Below, piece by piece: positions 1 to 8,024 of a stretch of 44,549 nucleotides of DNA. The notes beneath the pieces are model-generated. The model was not told the DNA's origin. It did no database searches and saw only the letters and a list, made by a program, of their open reading frames with translations. The position numbers were made by a program, and so were the translations under genes. Origin of the DNA: Burkholderiales bacterium (GTDB lineage: Bacteria > Pseudomonadota > Gammaproteobacteria > Burkholderiales > Casimicrobiaceae); assembly GCA_020851255.1 (NCBI GenBank), contig JADZDA010000019.1, positions 1 to 44,549 of the forward strand. Reading direction: 5' to 3'. Numbering within the stretch: the stretch's first letter is position 1; each line of letters opens with the position of its first letter.

Positions 1-610
1 GCGGCATCTTCATCAGCGTCATGCCGGGCGCGCGCAGGTTGAGGATCGTCGTGATGATGTTGATCGATCCCATGATCGACGACGCGCCCATGATGTGGAC
101 GGCGAAGATCGTGAGGTCCATGCCCATGCCGGCCTGGATCGTCAGCGGCGGGTAGAGCGTCCAGCCGGCCGCGGCGGCGCCGCCGGGGACGAACAGCGAG
201 GTGACGAGCAGGATCGCCGCCGGCGGCAGGAGCCAGAAACTCCAGTTGTTCATCCGCGCGAACGCCATGTCCGGCGCGCCGATCATCATCGGGATCATCC
301 AGTTCGCGAAGCCTACCGCCGCCGGCATGATCGCGCCGAACACCATGATGAGCCCGTGCAGCGTCGTCATCGAGTTGAAGAACTCGGGGTGCACGACCTG
401 CAGGCCCGGCTGGAACAGTTCGGCCCGTATCGTGAGCGCCATCACGCCGCCGACGAGGAACATCGTGAACGAGAACCACAGGTACATCGTCCCGATGTCC
501 TTGTGGTTGGTCGTGGTGACCCAGCGCATGATCCCGGTCGGGTGGTGACCGTGCGCGTCGTCGTGGCCGTGGGCGTGCCCGGCGGCGTGATCGTGCGGGA
601 TGCTGCTCAT
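1..610 (-). CDS. ctaD: Cytochrome c oxidase subunit I, N-terminal part
   Basis: Heme-copper oxidase core subunit that reduces O2 to water and pumps protons in the inner membrane. The 203 codons visible cover the N-terminal third; the gene continues past the left edge. After a His-rich leader comes the family hallmark TTTNHKDIGTMYL (about residues 32-44), then a membrane helix and the MTTLHGLIMVFG segment, in which His85 corresponds to a low-spin heme a ligand. The conserved stretch with PPLT, GMDLTIFAVH and GASSIMGSINIITT follows. The start is the ATG at 610, with GAGGAG about 7 bases upstream. It lies 49 bases after coxB on the same strand, so the two are almost certainly one operon. Oddity: eight of the first 23 residues are His. 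The identification is secure; binding of CuB cannot be checked because those residues lie outside the window. Confidence 0.96.
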   Translation of the reverse strand, partial: MSSIPHDHAAGHAHGHDDAHGHHPTGIMRWVTTTNHKDIGTMYLWFSFTMFLVGGVMALTIRAELFQPGLQVVHPEFFNSMTTLHGLIMVFGAIMPAAVGFANWMIPMMIGAPDMAFARMNNWSFWLLPPAAILLVTSLFVPGGAAAAGWTLYPPLTIQAGMGMDLTIFAVHIMGASSIMGSINIITTILNLRAPGMTLMKMP

Positions 611-659
611 CGCGATGCTCCTCGACTCGGGATTTCCGGGGTGCGGGCGGGCCTGCGGG

Positions 660-1793
660 CTACTTGCGCGCGGCGGCGACCTGCGCGGGCTGGAGCGGGC
701 CGGCCTTGTTGCCCCAGGCGTTGCGCGTGTACGTGATCACCGACGCGAGGTCGGCGTCGGAGAGCTGCCTGAACGACGCCATCGCCGTGCCGGTCTTGCC
801 GTTCAGCACCAGCGCGAGCTGGTCGGCGACCGGACCCTGGACCAGCTTCGAACCGTCGAGCGCCGGGAACGCCCCGGCGACGCCCTTGCCGTTCGCCTGG
901 TGGCAGGCCGCGCAGTTGGCGGCGAACACCTTCTCGCCGCGCGCGACCAGCGCCTTGTCGTCCCAGGGCTTCGACGGATCGTCCGCCGCGGCGGCGACCT
1001 TCTGCTTCTGCCCGGCGACCCACTTCGCGTAGTCGTCCTTCGACTTCACCTCGACGACGACCGGCATGAAGCCGTGCTCCTTGCCGCACAGCTCCGCGCA
1101 CTGGCCGCGGAACGTCCCGACCTTTTCCGCGCGGAACCACGAGTCGCGGACGAATCCGGGGATCGCGTCCTGCTTGACGCCGAGCGTGGGCACCCACCAC
1201 GCGTGGATCACGTCGCCGGCCGTGATCAGCACGCGGACCTTGGTGTCGACCGGGACCACCATCGGACGATCCACTTCGAGCAGGTAGTTCGGGCCCTTGG
1301 GCTCGCGATTCTCGATCTGCGCGAGCGGCGTCGACAGGTTCGAGTAGTAGCCGAAGCCGTCCTGCAGGTAGTCGTAGCCCCACTTCCACTGGTAGCCGGT
1401 GACCTTGATCGTGAGCTCCGAGGCGCCGGTGTCCTTCATGGCCAGGATGGTCTTGGTGGCCGGCCAGGCCATGAACAGCAGGATCAGGAACGGGATCACC
1501 GTCCAGACGATCTCGACGGCCGTGTTCTCGTGGAACTGCTCGGCCTGGTGGCCGACCGACCTCCGGTGCTTGAACAGCGAATAGAACATCACGCCGAACA
1601 CGCCGACGAAGATCACCACGCAGATCCAGAAGATGAAGGCGTGGAGCTCGTACTGCTGGCGCGCTATCGCGGACACCGGTGTCTGGAGGTTCCACTCCCA
1701 CGCCGCGTACGCGGCGGCGGGTGCGGCGAAGAGCGCGGCTGCCGCCGCGCGCGCGAGGCCCGAGCCCCGGATCCGGATGGAGTTGTGTTGCAT
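660..1793 (-). CDS. ctaC: Cytochrome c oxidase subunit II with fused cytochrome c domain
   Basis: Electron-entry subunit of the aa3/caa3-type oxidase (377 aa). An N-terminal export/signal region (about 1-30) is followed by two membrane helices (about 52-75 and 95-117) and a periplasmic cupredoxin domain. CuA ligands are visible: His197, then Cys232, Glu234, Cys236, His240 and Met243 in CAELCGKEHGFM. A short linker leads to a C-terminal class I cytochrome c domain with heme motif CAACH (294-298) and a later Met in GTAMASF as likely axial ligand. The longer open frame extends 63 codons upstream, but the ATG at 1793 starts the hydrophobic leader and is preferred. The gene sits between a DUF2244 gene and ctaD. 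The fused heme domain suggests that electrons can enter through a built-in cytochrome c. Confidence 0.95.
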   Translation of the reverse strand: MQHNSIRIRGSGLARAAAAALFAAPAAAYAAWEWNLQTPVSAIARQQYELHAFIFWICVVIFVGVFGVMFYSLFKHRRSVGHQAEQFHENTAVEIVWTVIPFLILLFMAWPATKTILAMKDTGASELTIKVTGYQWKWGYDYLQDGFGYYSNLSTPLAQIENREPKGPNYLLEVDRPMVVPVDTKVRVLITAGDVIHAWWVPTLGVKQDAIPGFVRDSWFRAEKVGTFRGQCAELCGKEHGFMPVVVEVKSKDDYAKWVAGQKQKVAAAADDPSKPWDDKALVARGEKVFAANCAACHQANGKGVAGAFPALDGSKLVQGPVADQLALVLNGKTGTAMASFRQLSDADLASVITYTRNAWGNKAGPLQPAQVAAARK

Positions 1794-1851
1794 GCTGACC
1801 TCGTCGTTCCCTGCCGATCCTGCGCCGATTTGACCTGCGCCCCCTGGTGCG

Positions 1852-2334
1852 TCAGCGCGCCGGGAGCCTCCCCTCGAGCATGCGCGCGAGCGCCACCCGT
1901 TCCGCCGCCGGCAGATTCCCGCCGACTCGCATCGCCTGGCGGCCGGACCGGAGCACCAGCACCGGCTCGCTCCGGTCACCACCCGCGTCGATCTCGACGC
2001 GCAACCATGCCCGGTCGAGTTCGCGTCGCTCGACGCGTCCGCCCGCCGCCGTCTCCACGACCACCCGGTCCGCGCCGAGCGTCACCGCCACCCACTCCCG
2101 GCTCCGGCGCTCTAGCCACGCGAACGCCGCCGCCAGGCACGAGAGTTCCAGCACCGAGTACGGGAGGACCGGCCACACGCCGCCGGCCGCGAACGCGAAG
2201 GCCATCGCCAGACTGCCGGCCGCCATCGCTCCGAACCCGATCCACCGCTGTCGAGGGGTCAGGCGGACGTCGCGCCGGACCTCGAACCGGGTGCCGGCGC
2301 CCGCGGGCGTCGACGGAAGTTCGGTGACAGGCAT
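1852..2334 (-). CDS. DUF2244 membrane protein
   Basis: Small inner-membrane protein of 160 aa matching the DUF2244 pattern: a short polar N-terminus, two adjacent hydrophobic helices (about 31-50 and 55-74), then a soluble beta-rich tail with WVAVTLGADRVVVE and a WLRVEID segment. Its biochemical role is unknown. Genes of this family are commonly found directly before cytochrome c oxidase subunit II in betaproteobacteria, as here (58 bases upstream of ctaC), so a part in oxidase assembly or membrane insertion is a guess from context. I prefer the ATG at 2334 (GAGGG about 9 bases upstream) to the in-frame GTG at 2370, which has no ribosome site. It is probably the first gene of the oxidase operon. 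Confidence 0.8.
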   Translation of the reverse strand: MPVTELPSTPAGAGTRFEVRRDVRLTPRQRWIGFGAMAAGSLAMAFAFAAGGVWPVLPYSVLELSCLAAAFAWLERRSREWVAVTLGADRVVVETAAGGRVERRELDRAWLRVEIDAGGDRSEPVLVLRSGRQAMRVGGNLPAAERVALARMLEGRLPAR

Positions 2335-2466
2335 CGCCAGGAACCCTCGCACTCCCGGAACCCGCCGCACCTCGGCTAAAACCGCCCCGCACGCTCGCGA
2401 CCGGTGGTCGTCGAGGTCCCGGGTGGCCTGGGCGCGGGGATTGGCGCGGAAAGAAGCTCGAAAATC

Positions 2467-2480
2467 TTAACATGGATCAA
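2467..2480 (-). promoter_or_regulatory. Candidate FNR/ANR-type box upstream of the oxidase operon
   Basis: The plus-strand sequence reads TTAAC-N4-ATCAA, one base off the often-seen TTGAC-N4-ATCAA form and two off the symmetric TTGAT-N4-ATCAA consensus of FNR/ANR regulators. It lies about 133 bases upstream of the DUF2244 start in the only AT-rich patch of this intergenic region (about 2450-2485). Aerobic oxidase genes are known FNR/ANR targets in proteobacteria, so the position makes sense. No clear paired -35/-10 could be placed, so this is a candidate only. Confidence 0.35.
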
Positions 2481-2582
2481 ACTTTCGGCGCGAGAGCCGG
2501 CGAGCGGGGACCAGGGCCGGACCCGGATCCGCGTGGCGGAACGGTCGGCCGCACGCCGGGACGCGGCGCGCGCCGGGCGTCC

Positions 2583-3248
2583 CTAGCCCCGTCGGAGGAC
2601 CGCGGACAGCACGCTGGCCGGAATCACGCCCGGGCCGCCCCAGGACAGGTCGGCGAGCGGAGCGCCGAGCCGGTCGGCGAGTGCGTCGACGCTGGCGTCC
2701 GCGCACGCCATCGCCGGATCGATCCGGTTGGCGACCCAGCCGGCGAGCGGAAGCCCGCGCATGCGGATCGCGAGTTCCGCGCAGAGCGCGTGCGACAGGC
2801 AGCCGAGGCGCACGCCGACGACCAGCACGACCGGCAGGCCGAGGCGGCCCGCGAGATCCAGCATGTCCTCGTGGCGCGCAAGGGGCACGAGCGGACCGCC
2901 GGCCCCCTCGACGATGACGACGTCGGCTGCGGCGGCCAGGCGTCCGTAGGCGGCGGCGATCCGCTCGATGTCGATCGTCTCGCCGGCGAGCGCCGCCGCA
3001 ACGTGCGGCGCGATCGGCTCGGGGTACGAACAAGGACTGCGGTCGGCGAGCGGCGCGTCGATCGATCCGGCCGCCGCGAGCGCGAGCACGTCCGCGTTGA
3101 CCGATGCGCCCGGTTCGACGCCCGCCGCGACCGGCTTCATGCCGACCGCGCGCAGGCCGGTCGCCGCCGCCGCGCGCAGCAGGGCGACGGCGACGCGCGT
3201 CTTGCCCACGCCGGTGTCGGTGCCGGTGACGAAGACGCCGCGTGCCAC
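2583..3248 (-). CDS. bioD: Dethiobiotin synthetase
   Basis: ATP-dependent ligase of 221 aa that closes the ureido ring of dethiobiotin from 7,8-diaminopelargonate and CO2 in the cytoplasm. The P-loop GTDTGVGKT is at residues 9-17, the MKPVAAG motif follows near residue 37, and VVIVEGAGGPLVPL (about 108-121) is the second family signature. Length is typical. It is the last gene of the bioB-F-H-C-D run, 13 bases after bioC. Its stop is part of a CTAG. Identification is very secure. Confidence 0.96.
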   Translation of the reverse strand: MARGVFVTGTDTGVGKTRVAVALLRAAAATGLRAVGMKPVAAGVEPGASVNADVLALAAAGSIDAPLADRSPCSYPEPIAPHVAAALAGETIDIERIAAAYGRLAAAADVVIVEGAGGPLVPLARHEDMLDLAGRLGLPVVLVVGVRLGCLSHALCAELAIRMRGLPLAGWVANRIDPAMACADASVDALADRLGAPLADLSWGGPGVIPASVLSAVLRRG

Positions 3249-3261
3249 CGACGCTTCGCTC

Positions 3262-4185
3262 CTACCCGCCCGGGCGGCGCCGCTCGACGCGCACGATCGG
3301 CAGTCCGTCGGTCGTCTTCGTCGGCTCCGCCATCCAGGCGTGACCGTAGACCACCTCGAAGGTGGCGGGGATCCGGCCGTTCCGCGCGAGCGCCTCGAGC
3401 GCCGCGAGCAGCCGGGCGTGGCGCGCCCGGCCGGTGAGCCCGCGCGGCCGCCCGAGCGCCTGGTGGGTGGCGCCGATCGATTTCAGCTCCCGGAGCAGCG
3501 CCCGCGGCGTCGGATAGGTGACGGTGATCGTCTCCATGTCCATCACCGGATCGGCGAAGCCGGCCCGCACCAGCGCGTCGCCCAGGTCGTGCAGGTCGGC
3601 GAACCGATGGACGTGCGCGGGCTCGTCGATCGCGGCGTACGCGCCCTTGAGTTCCTTCAGCGTGTCCGGGCCGAACGTGGTGAACGTGAGCAGCCCGCCG
3701 ACCGACAGCACCCGGCGGAATTCCGCGAACGCGCGCGGCACGTCGGCGACCCACTGCAGCATCAGGTTCGACCACAGCAGGTCGACGCCGCGGGCGGCGA
3801 ACGGCAGCGCGGTCGCGTCCGCGCAGACCAGCGCCGGTCCGCCGGCCGGCCGGCCGATCCAGCGCGCGAGCGCCGGGCGCCGGTCGGGCATGCGCCGGCC
3901 CGCGGCCACGAGCATCGGCAGCGCCGCGTCGACGGCGACGAGTCGCGCCTTCGGGTAGCGCGCGGCCAGCATCGGCAGCGCGCCGCCGGTGCCGCAGCCC
4001 AGGTCGACGACCGTCGCCGGGACCATTCGCACGAGGTCGAGCCGGGACGCGAGGCGGTCGCCGACCTCGCGCTGGAGGACCGCCGCCGTGTCGTAGCTCG
4101 ACGCCGCCCGGCCGAACGCGCGCCGCACCGCGCGCGGGTCGGGGTCGCCGGGGTCCGGTTGGGCCGGCGTCCGCTCAGCGGCCAT
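3262..4185 (-). CDS. bioC: Malonyl-ACP O-methyltransferase BioC
   Basis: SAM-dependent methyltransferase (307 aa) that masks the free carboxyl of malonyl-ACP so that fatty acid synthesis can build the pimeloyl chain. The SAM-binding motif VVDLGCGTGGALP is in the N-terminal third, followed by the acidic VAVDAALPML strand and the post-motif SNLMLQWVADVPRAF. The FTTFGPDTLKEL stretch is a BioC hallmark. The chosen ATG at 4185 overlaps the bioH stop by 11 bases; an in-frame ATG at 4197 would add four residues, and neither has a strong ribosome site. It is flanked by bioH and bioD, which supports BioC over a generic methyltransferase. Confidence 0.93.
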   Translation of the reverse strand: MAAERTPAQPDPGDPDPRAVRRAFGRAASSYDTAAVLQREVGDRLASRLDLVRMVPATVVDLGCGTGGALPMLAARYPKARLVAVDAALPMLVAAGRRMPDRRPALARWIGRPAGGPALVCADATALPFAARGVDLLWSNLMLQWVADVPRAFAEFRRVLSVGGLLTFTTFGPDTLKELKGAYAAIDEPAHVHRFADLHDLGDALVRAGFADPVMDMETITVTYPTPRALLRELKSIGATHQALGRPRGLTGRARHARLLAALEALARNGRIPATFEVVYGHAWMAEPTKTTDGLPIVRVERRRPGG

Positions 4186-4954
4186 CGAGGAAGCCATCGA
4201 CCGCGCCGGCGAGCGCATCCGCGTGCGTGAGGAACGGCACGTGCGCCGCCCCGGGGATCGTCGCGAGTCGCGCGCCGCCGATCGCCTGCGCGAGCCATCG
4301 GGAAGCCGCGGGCGGTGCGATCGCGTCGCGGTCGCCGCAGACGACGAGCGCGGGCGCGCGGATCGCCGCCGCGTCGCGGCGCAGGTCGGCGCCGCGCAGG
4401 ATCGCGAGCGCGGCGGCGAGGTCCGCCGGCGACGGCGCCGGATGCCGCCGGACCAGGTCGCGCAGCGTCGCCAGCGCCTCGCGCGCGCGCTCGCCGCCGT
4501 GCACCTGCAGCGCCTGGAAGCGCGCGAGCGTCGCTTCCGGGGCGCCGGCGAGCCCTTCGGCGAACGCGTCGAGCGTGGCCGCGGGCATCGCGTGCGTCCA
4601 GCCGTCGCCGTCGACGAAGCGCGGCGAACTCGCGACGAGCGCGATCCGCCGCACCCGCTCGGGCTCGCGCGCGGCCCAGCGCAGCGCCACCTGACCGCCG
4701 TACGACCAGCCGACGAGCGTGAGCGCCTCGCCGATCCCGGCGAGCGCGACGGCGACGGCGTCGACGACGGCGTCGAGCGTCCGCGCGCCCACATCCGCGC
4801 TGCGCCCGTGCCCGGGCAGGTCGACCGCGAGCACGCGGTGGCGGCCCGCGAGCGTGCGGAGCCAGGAGTCGAAGACGCCTGCGTGCATCGCCCAGCCGTG
4901 CAGCAGCACCAGCGGCGGTCCCTCCCCGGTCGATCCGACGTGCAGGCCGCTCAC
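4175..4954 (-). CDS. bioH: Pimeloyl-ACP methyl ester carboxylesterase BioH
   Basis: Alpha/beta hydrolase (259 aa) that removes the methyl ester put on by BioC, releasing pimeloyl-ACP for BioF. The nucleophile elbow GWSYGGQ holds Ser84, the oxyanion region LLHGWAMHAGVFDSW is at about 17-31, and the likely catalytic Asp and His are D210 (in GDRDAIAPP) and H238 (in AAHVPFLTH). The start is a GTG at 4954 that shares GTGA with the bioF stop, with GAGGGG about 6 bases upstream, so translation is probably coupled. Having bioC and bioH side by side gives the whole E. coli-type pimeloyl route in one operon. Confidence 0.94.
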   Translation of the reverse strand: MSGLHVGSTGEGPPLVLLHGWAMHAGVFDSWLRTLAGRHRVLAVDLPGHGRSADVGARTLDAVVDAVAVALAGIGEALTLVGWSYGGQVALRWAAREPERVRRIALVASSPRFVDGDGWTHAMPAATLDAFAEGLAGAPEATLARFQALQVHGGERAREALATLRDLVRRHPAPSPADLAAALAILRGADLRRDAAAIRAPALVVCGDRDAIAPPAASRWLAQAIGGARLATIPGAAHVPFLTHADALAGAVDGFLDGR

Positions 4955-6126
4955 GGATCGCCCCTCGCGATCGCCGCGAGCGCCGCCAGCAGCCGGTCGA
5001 CGTCCCCGGCGCCGTGCGCGGCGGACAGCGACACCCGCAGTCGCGAGGTGCCCGCGGGGACGGTCGGCGGCCGGATCGCCGGCACGTAGAGCCCGCGCCT
5101 GGCGAGGCCGGCGGACACCGCGCTCGCCTCGCGCGCGCCGCCGACGATCAGCGGCTGGATCGCCGTGCGCGAGTCGGCCAGCGTCCAGGGCAGGCCCGCG
5201 GCGCCGGCGCGGAACCGCGCCACCAGCGCGGCCAGGTGCGCGCGCGCGTCGTCCGCGGCGCGGATGCGCCCGAGGCTCGCGAGCAGCGTCTGCGCGAGCA
5301 TCGGCGGGGCCGCCGTCGTGTAGATGTACGGTCGCGCGGTCTGGACGATCGTCTCGATGACCGCCGGGTGCGCCGCGACGAACGCGCCGGCGACGCCGGC
5401 GGCCTTGCCCAGCGTTCCCATCAGGACGATCCGCGGCGAGGACACCCCGAGTTCGGCGAGCGTGCCCCGGCCCCCGCCCAGCACGCCGAAGCCGTGCGCG
5501 TCGTCGACGACGAGCCAGGCGTCGTGCTCGTGCGCGAGCTCGGCCAGCCGCGCGAGCGGGGCGATGTCGCCGTCCATGCTGAACACCGCGTCGGTGGCGA
5601 TCACCCGTCGCCGCGCGCGCGAGGCGGCGAGCCGCGCGGCGAGCGCGCCGGCATCGGCGTGCGGATAGCGGACGAGCTTCGCCCGCGCGAGCAGCGCTCC
5701 GTCGTTGAGGCAGGCGTGGTTCAGCCGGTCCGCGTGGATCTCGGTCTCGCGGTCGGCGAGCGCCGAGACGATCGCGAGGTTGGCGAGGTAGCCGGTGGAC
5801 AGCGTCACCGCGCGCGCGCCCGGCGTGGGCGCCACGTACCCGGCGAGCTCCGATTCGAGCGTCTCGTGCGGTGCGTAGTGCCCGCACACGAGGTGCGAGG
5901 CGGTCGAACCCACGCCCCAGGCGAGCGCGGCGTCGGCGGCCGCGCGGGCGAGCGCCGGATCGCCGGCGAGGCCCAGGTAGTCGTTGCCGGCGAAAGCGAG
6001 GCACTCGGCGCCGTCGACGCGCGCGTGCGGGCCGGCGCGCGACGACACGACGCGACGCCGCCGCTCGAGCCCCTGGTCGCGCCGGCGGCCGAGCTCGCGC
6101 TCGAGGGCGTCGATCAGCGGGTCCAT
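4951..6126 (-). CDS. bioF: 8-amino-7-oxononanoate synthase
   Basis: PLP enzyme (391 aa) condensing pimeloyl-ACP or -CoA with L-alanine, the first committed ring-forming step of biotin synthesis. Visible landmarks: NDYLGLAGDP (48-57), the TGYLAN loop, VVDDAHGFGVLG (207-217) with the PLP-contacting Asp and His, and the Schiff-base lysine K241 in GTLGKAAG. Length is typical of the family. It starts 43 bases after the bioB stop and overlaps bioH by four bases. Identification is secure. Confidence 0.96.
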   Translation of the reverse strand: MDPLIDALERELGRRRDQGLERRRRVVSSRAGPHARVDGAECLAFAGNDYLGLAGDPALARAAADAALAWGVGSTASHLVCGHYAPHETLESELAGYVAPTPGARAVTLSTGYLANLAIVSALADRETEIHADRLNHACLNDGALLARAKLVRYPHADAGALAARLAASRARRRVIATDAVFSMDGDIAPLARLAELAHEHDAWLVVDDAHGFGVLGGGRGTLAELGVSSPRIVLMGTLGKAAGVAGAFVAAHPAVIETIVQTARPYIYTTAAPPMLAQTLLASLGRIRAADDARAHLAALVARFRAGAAGLPWTLADSRTAIQPLIVGGAREASAVSAGLARRGLYVPAIRPPTVPAGTSRLRVSLSAAHGAGDVDRLLAALAAIARGDP

Positions 6127-6169
6127 CGGAGCGTCGAGCCGCGGCCGCGCCGTCCGCGCGGCGGCCGCG

Positions 6170-7174
6170 TCAGGCCGGCACGAGACCGAGCTTCGCGAAG
6201 AGCTCGCGGTCGGCGTCGACGTCGGGATTGCCGGTCGTCAGCAGGCGCTCGCCGTAGAAGATCGAGTTGGCGCCGGCGAGGAAGCACAGCGCCTGCACCG
6301 CCTCCCCCAGTTCGCGCCGGCCGGCCGACAGGCGGACGCGCGAGCGCGGCATGGTGATGCGCGCCGCGGCGACCGTGCGGACGAACTCCAGCGGATCGAT
6401 CGCGCACGCGCCGCCGTGGCGGTCGTGCAGCGGCGTGCCGGGAACCTGGACCAGGTGGTTGATCGGCACCGATTCCGGCGGCGGATCGAGCGAGGCGAGC
6501 TTCGCGATCAGCGCGGCGCGGTCCCGGCGCGGCTCGCCCATGCCGACGATGCCGCCGCAGCAGACATGCATGCCGGCGCCGCGGACGCGGTCGAGCGTCT
6601 CGAGCCGGTCCTCGTAGCCGCGGGTCGACACGACCTCGCCGTAGAACTCCGGCGAGGTGTCGAGATTGTGGTTGTAGTAGTCGAGGCCGGCCCGGGCGAG
6701 CGCCTCGGCCTGGCCCTCCTTCAGCATCCCCAGCGTGCAACAGGTCTCCAGGCCGAGCGCCTTGACGCCGCGGATCATGTCGAGGACCGGTTCGAGGTCG
6801 CGGTCCTTCGGTCCGCGCCATGCGGCGCCCATGCAGAAGCGCGTCGCGCCGGCGTCCTTCGCCGCACACGCCGCCGCGAGGACCGCGCCAATGTCCATCA
6901 GCGCGCCGGACTCGACGCCGGTGTGGTAGCGCTGCGCCTGCGGGCAGTAGCCGCAGTCCTCGGGGCAGCCGCCGGTCTTGATCGACAGCAGCGTCGAGAG
7001 CTGGATCTCGTTGGGCCGGTGGTGCTCGCGGTGGACCGTCTGCGCGCGGTGCAGGAGGTCGGCGAACGGCAGCTCGTAGAGCGCGACGACGTCGTCGACG
7101 CTCCATCGAGGCGCGCGCGCCGGGCGGCGGCCCGCGGGCGCGGATTCGTGGCGGAGCGGGATCTCGTCGAGCAT
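6170..7174 (-). CDS. bioB: Biotin synthase
   Basis: Radical-SAM enzyme (334 aa) that inserts sulfur into dethiobiotin. The 4Fe-4S cysteines are C70, C74 and C77 in [20 protein letters not shown] and the [10 protein letters not shown] motif are intact, as is the [10 protein letters not shown] end region with the Arg near the 2Fe-2S cluster. The ATG at 7174 is chosen because AAGGACG lies about 7-13 bases upstream; in-frame starts at 7195 and 7240 would add 7 or 22 unconserved residues. It is the first gene of the operon and diverges from comF, with the shared control region at about 7175-7271. I found no clear BirA-type operator. Confidence 0.96.
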   Translation of the reverse strand: MLDEIPLRHESAPAGRRPARAPRWSVDDVVALYELPFADLLHRAQTVHREHHRPNEIQLSTLLSIKTGGCPEDCGYCPQAQRYHTGVESGALMDIGAVLAAACAAKDAGATRFCMGAAWRGPKDRDLEPVLDMIRGVKALGLETCCTLGMLKEGQAEALARAGLDYYNHNLDTSPEFYGEVVSTRGYEDRLETLDRVRGAGMHVCCGGIVGMGEPRRDRAALIAKLASLDPPPESVPINHLVQVPGTPLHDRHGGACAIDPLEFVRTVAAARITMPRSRVRLSAGRRELGEAVQALCFLAGANSIFYGERLLTTGNPDVDADRELFAKLGLVPA

Positions 7175-7271
7175 GCGGCGGCGTCCTTCGCGCATCGGCC
7201 GTTGGTCGGATCGCCGCGGCGGCCGCGGCGCTCTTATCATCGGCGGCGAGTGTCCTTTCGGCCTTCCCGGA

Positions 7272-8024
7272 TTGTCAAATCCCGCGCCCGCTCCGCTTTA
7301 CAAGTCACTCGCACGCCGCTGCGCGTCCGCCGTCGCGGGCCTCGCCGCGGCCGCGCTGCCGCGCGTCTGCGCGCTGTGCGGCGCCGATGCCGGCGCGGGC
7401 CCGCTGTGCAGCGGATGCCGGGCCGCGTTCGCGCCCGGTGCCGGCGCGTGCCCGAGGTGCGCGATCGCGTCGCCCGGCGGGCACTTGTGCGGCGGCTGCC
7501 GCGCCCATCCGCCGGCGTTCGACGCGGCGATCGCCGGGACCGCGTACGATTTCCCGATGGCGAACCTCGTCCGGCGGCTCAAGTACGGCTCGGCGCTGGA
7601 ACTGGTGCCGGCCATCGCCGCGCCGCTGATCGCGGCGATCGCCGCCGCCCGGGCGGAGCGCCGCGTCGACGCGCTGGTGGCACTGCCGCTCGCTCCGGCG
7701 CGCCAGCGCGAACGCGGCTACAACCAGGCGCGCGAGATCGCGCGCGAGATCGGTCGCGCGACCGGCCTGCCGCTGACGCACGGGCTCGATCGCGCGCTCG
7801 CCGGCCCGCCGCAGGCGGCTCTGCCCTGGCGCGAGAGGGCGCGCAACGTCCGCGGAGCGTTCGTCGCCCGGCGTCGCTTCGACGGCGAGCGCTTGGCGCT
7901 GGTCGACGATGTCCTGACCACCGGCTCGACCGCCGCGGCCGCCGCGGCCGCGCTCGCGCGCGCCGGCGCCGCGCGCATCGAGGTCTGGGTGGCCGCCCGG
8001 ACGCCACCGGGGGCCCGCGCGTGA
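7272..8024 (+). CDS. comF: ComF family phosphoribosyltransferase-like protein
   Basis: ComF/GntX family protein (about 250 aa). An N-terminal zinc-finger-like part has paired cysteines (CALCGAD, LCSGCR, CPRCA, LCGGC). The C-terminal type I phosphoribosyltransferase fold has [13 protein letters not shown], the PRPP-binding loop. In naturally competent bacteria ComF helps take up DNA; elsewhere the role is unclear. The start is uncertain: the frame is open from an ATG at 7173 that sits inside the bioB start, and the only later candidate before the conserved part is the TTG at 7272, which I use. No ribosome site is visible for it. It shares GTGA with trmL downstream. Confidence 0.85.
   Translation: MSNPAPAPLYKSLARRCASAVAGLAAAALPRVCALCGADAGAGPLCSGCRAAFAPGAGACPRCAIASPGGHLCGGCRAHPPAFDAAIAGTAYDFPMANLVRRLKYGSALELVPAIAAPLIAAIAAARAERRVDALVALPLAPARQRERGYNQAREIAREIGRATGLPLTHGLDRALAGPPQAALPWRERARNVRGAFVARRRFDGERLALVDDVLTTGSTAAAAAAALARAGAARIEVWVAARTPPGARA

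Noticed and set aside
4186-4197. Earlier ATG for bioC at 4197
   Set aside because: It is possible but adds only four residues inside bioH and has no better ribosome site; the ATG at 4185 overlapping the bioH stop is the simpler choice.
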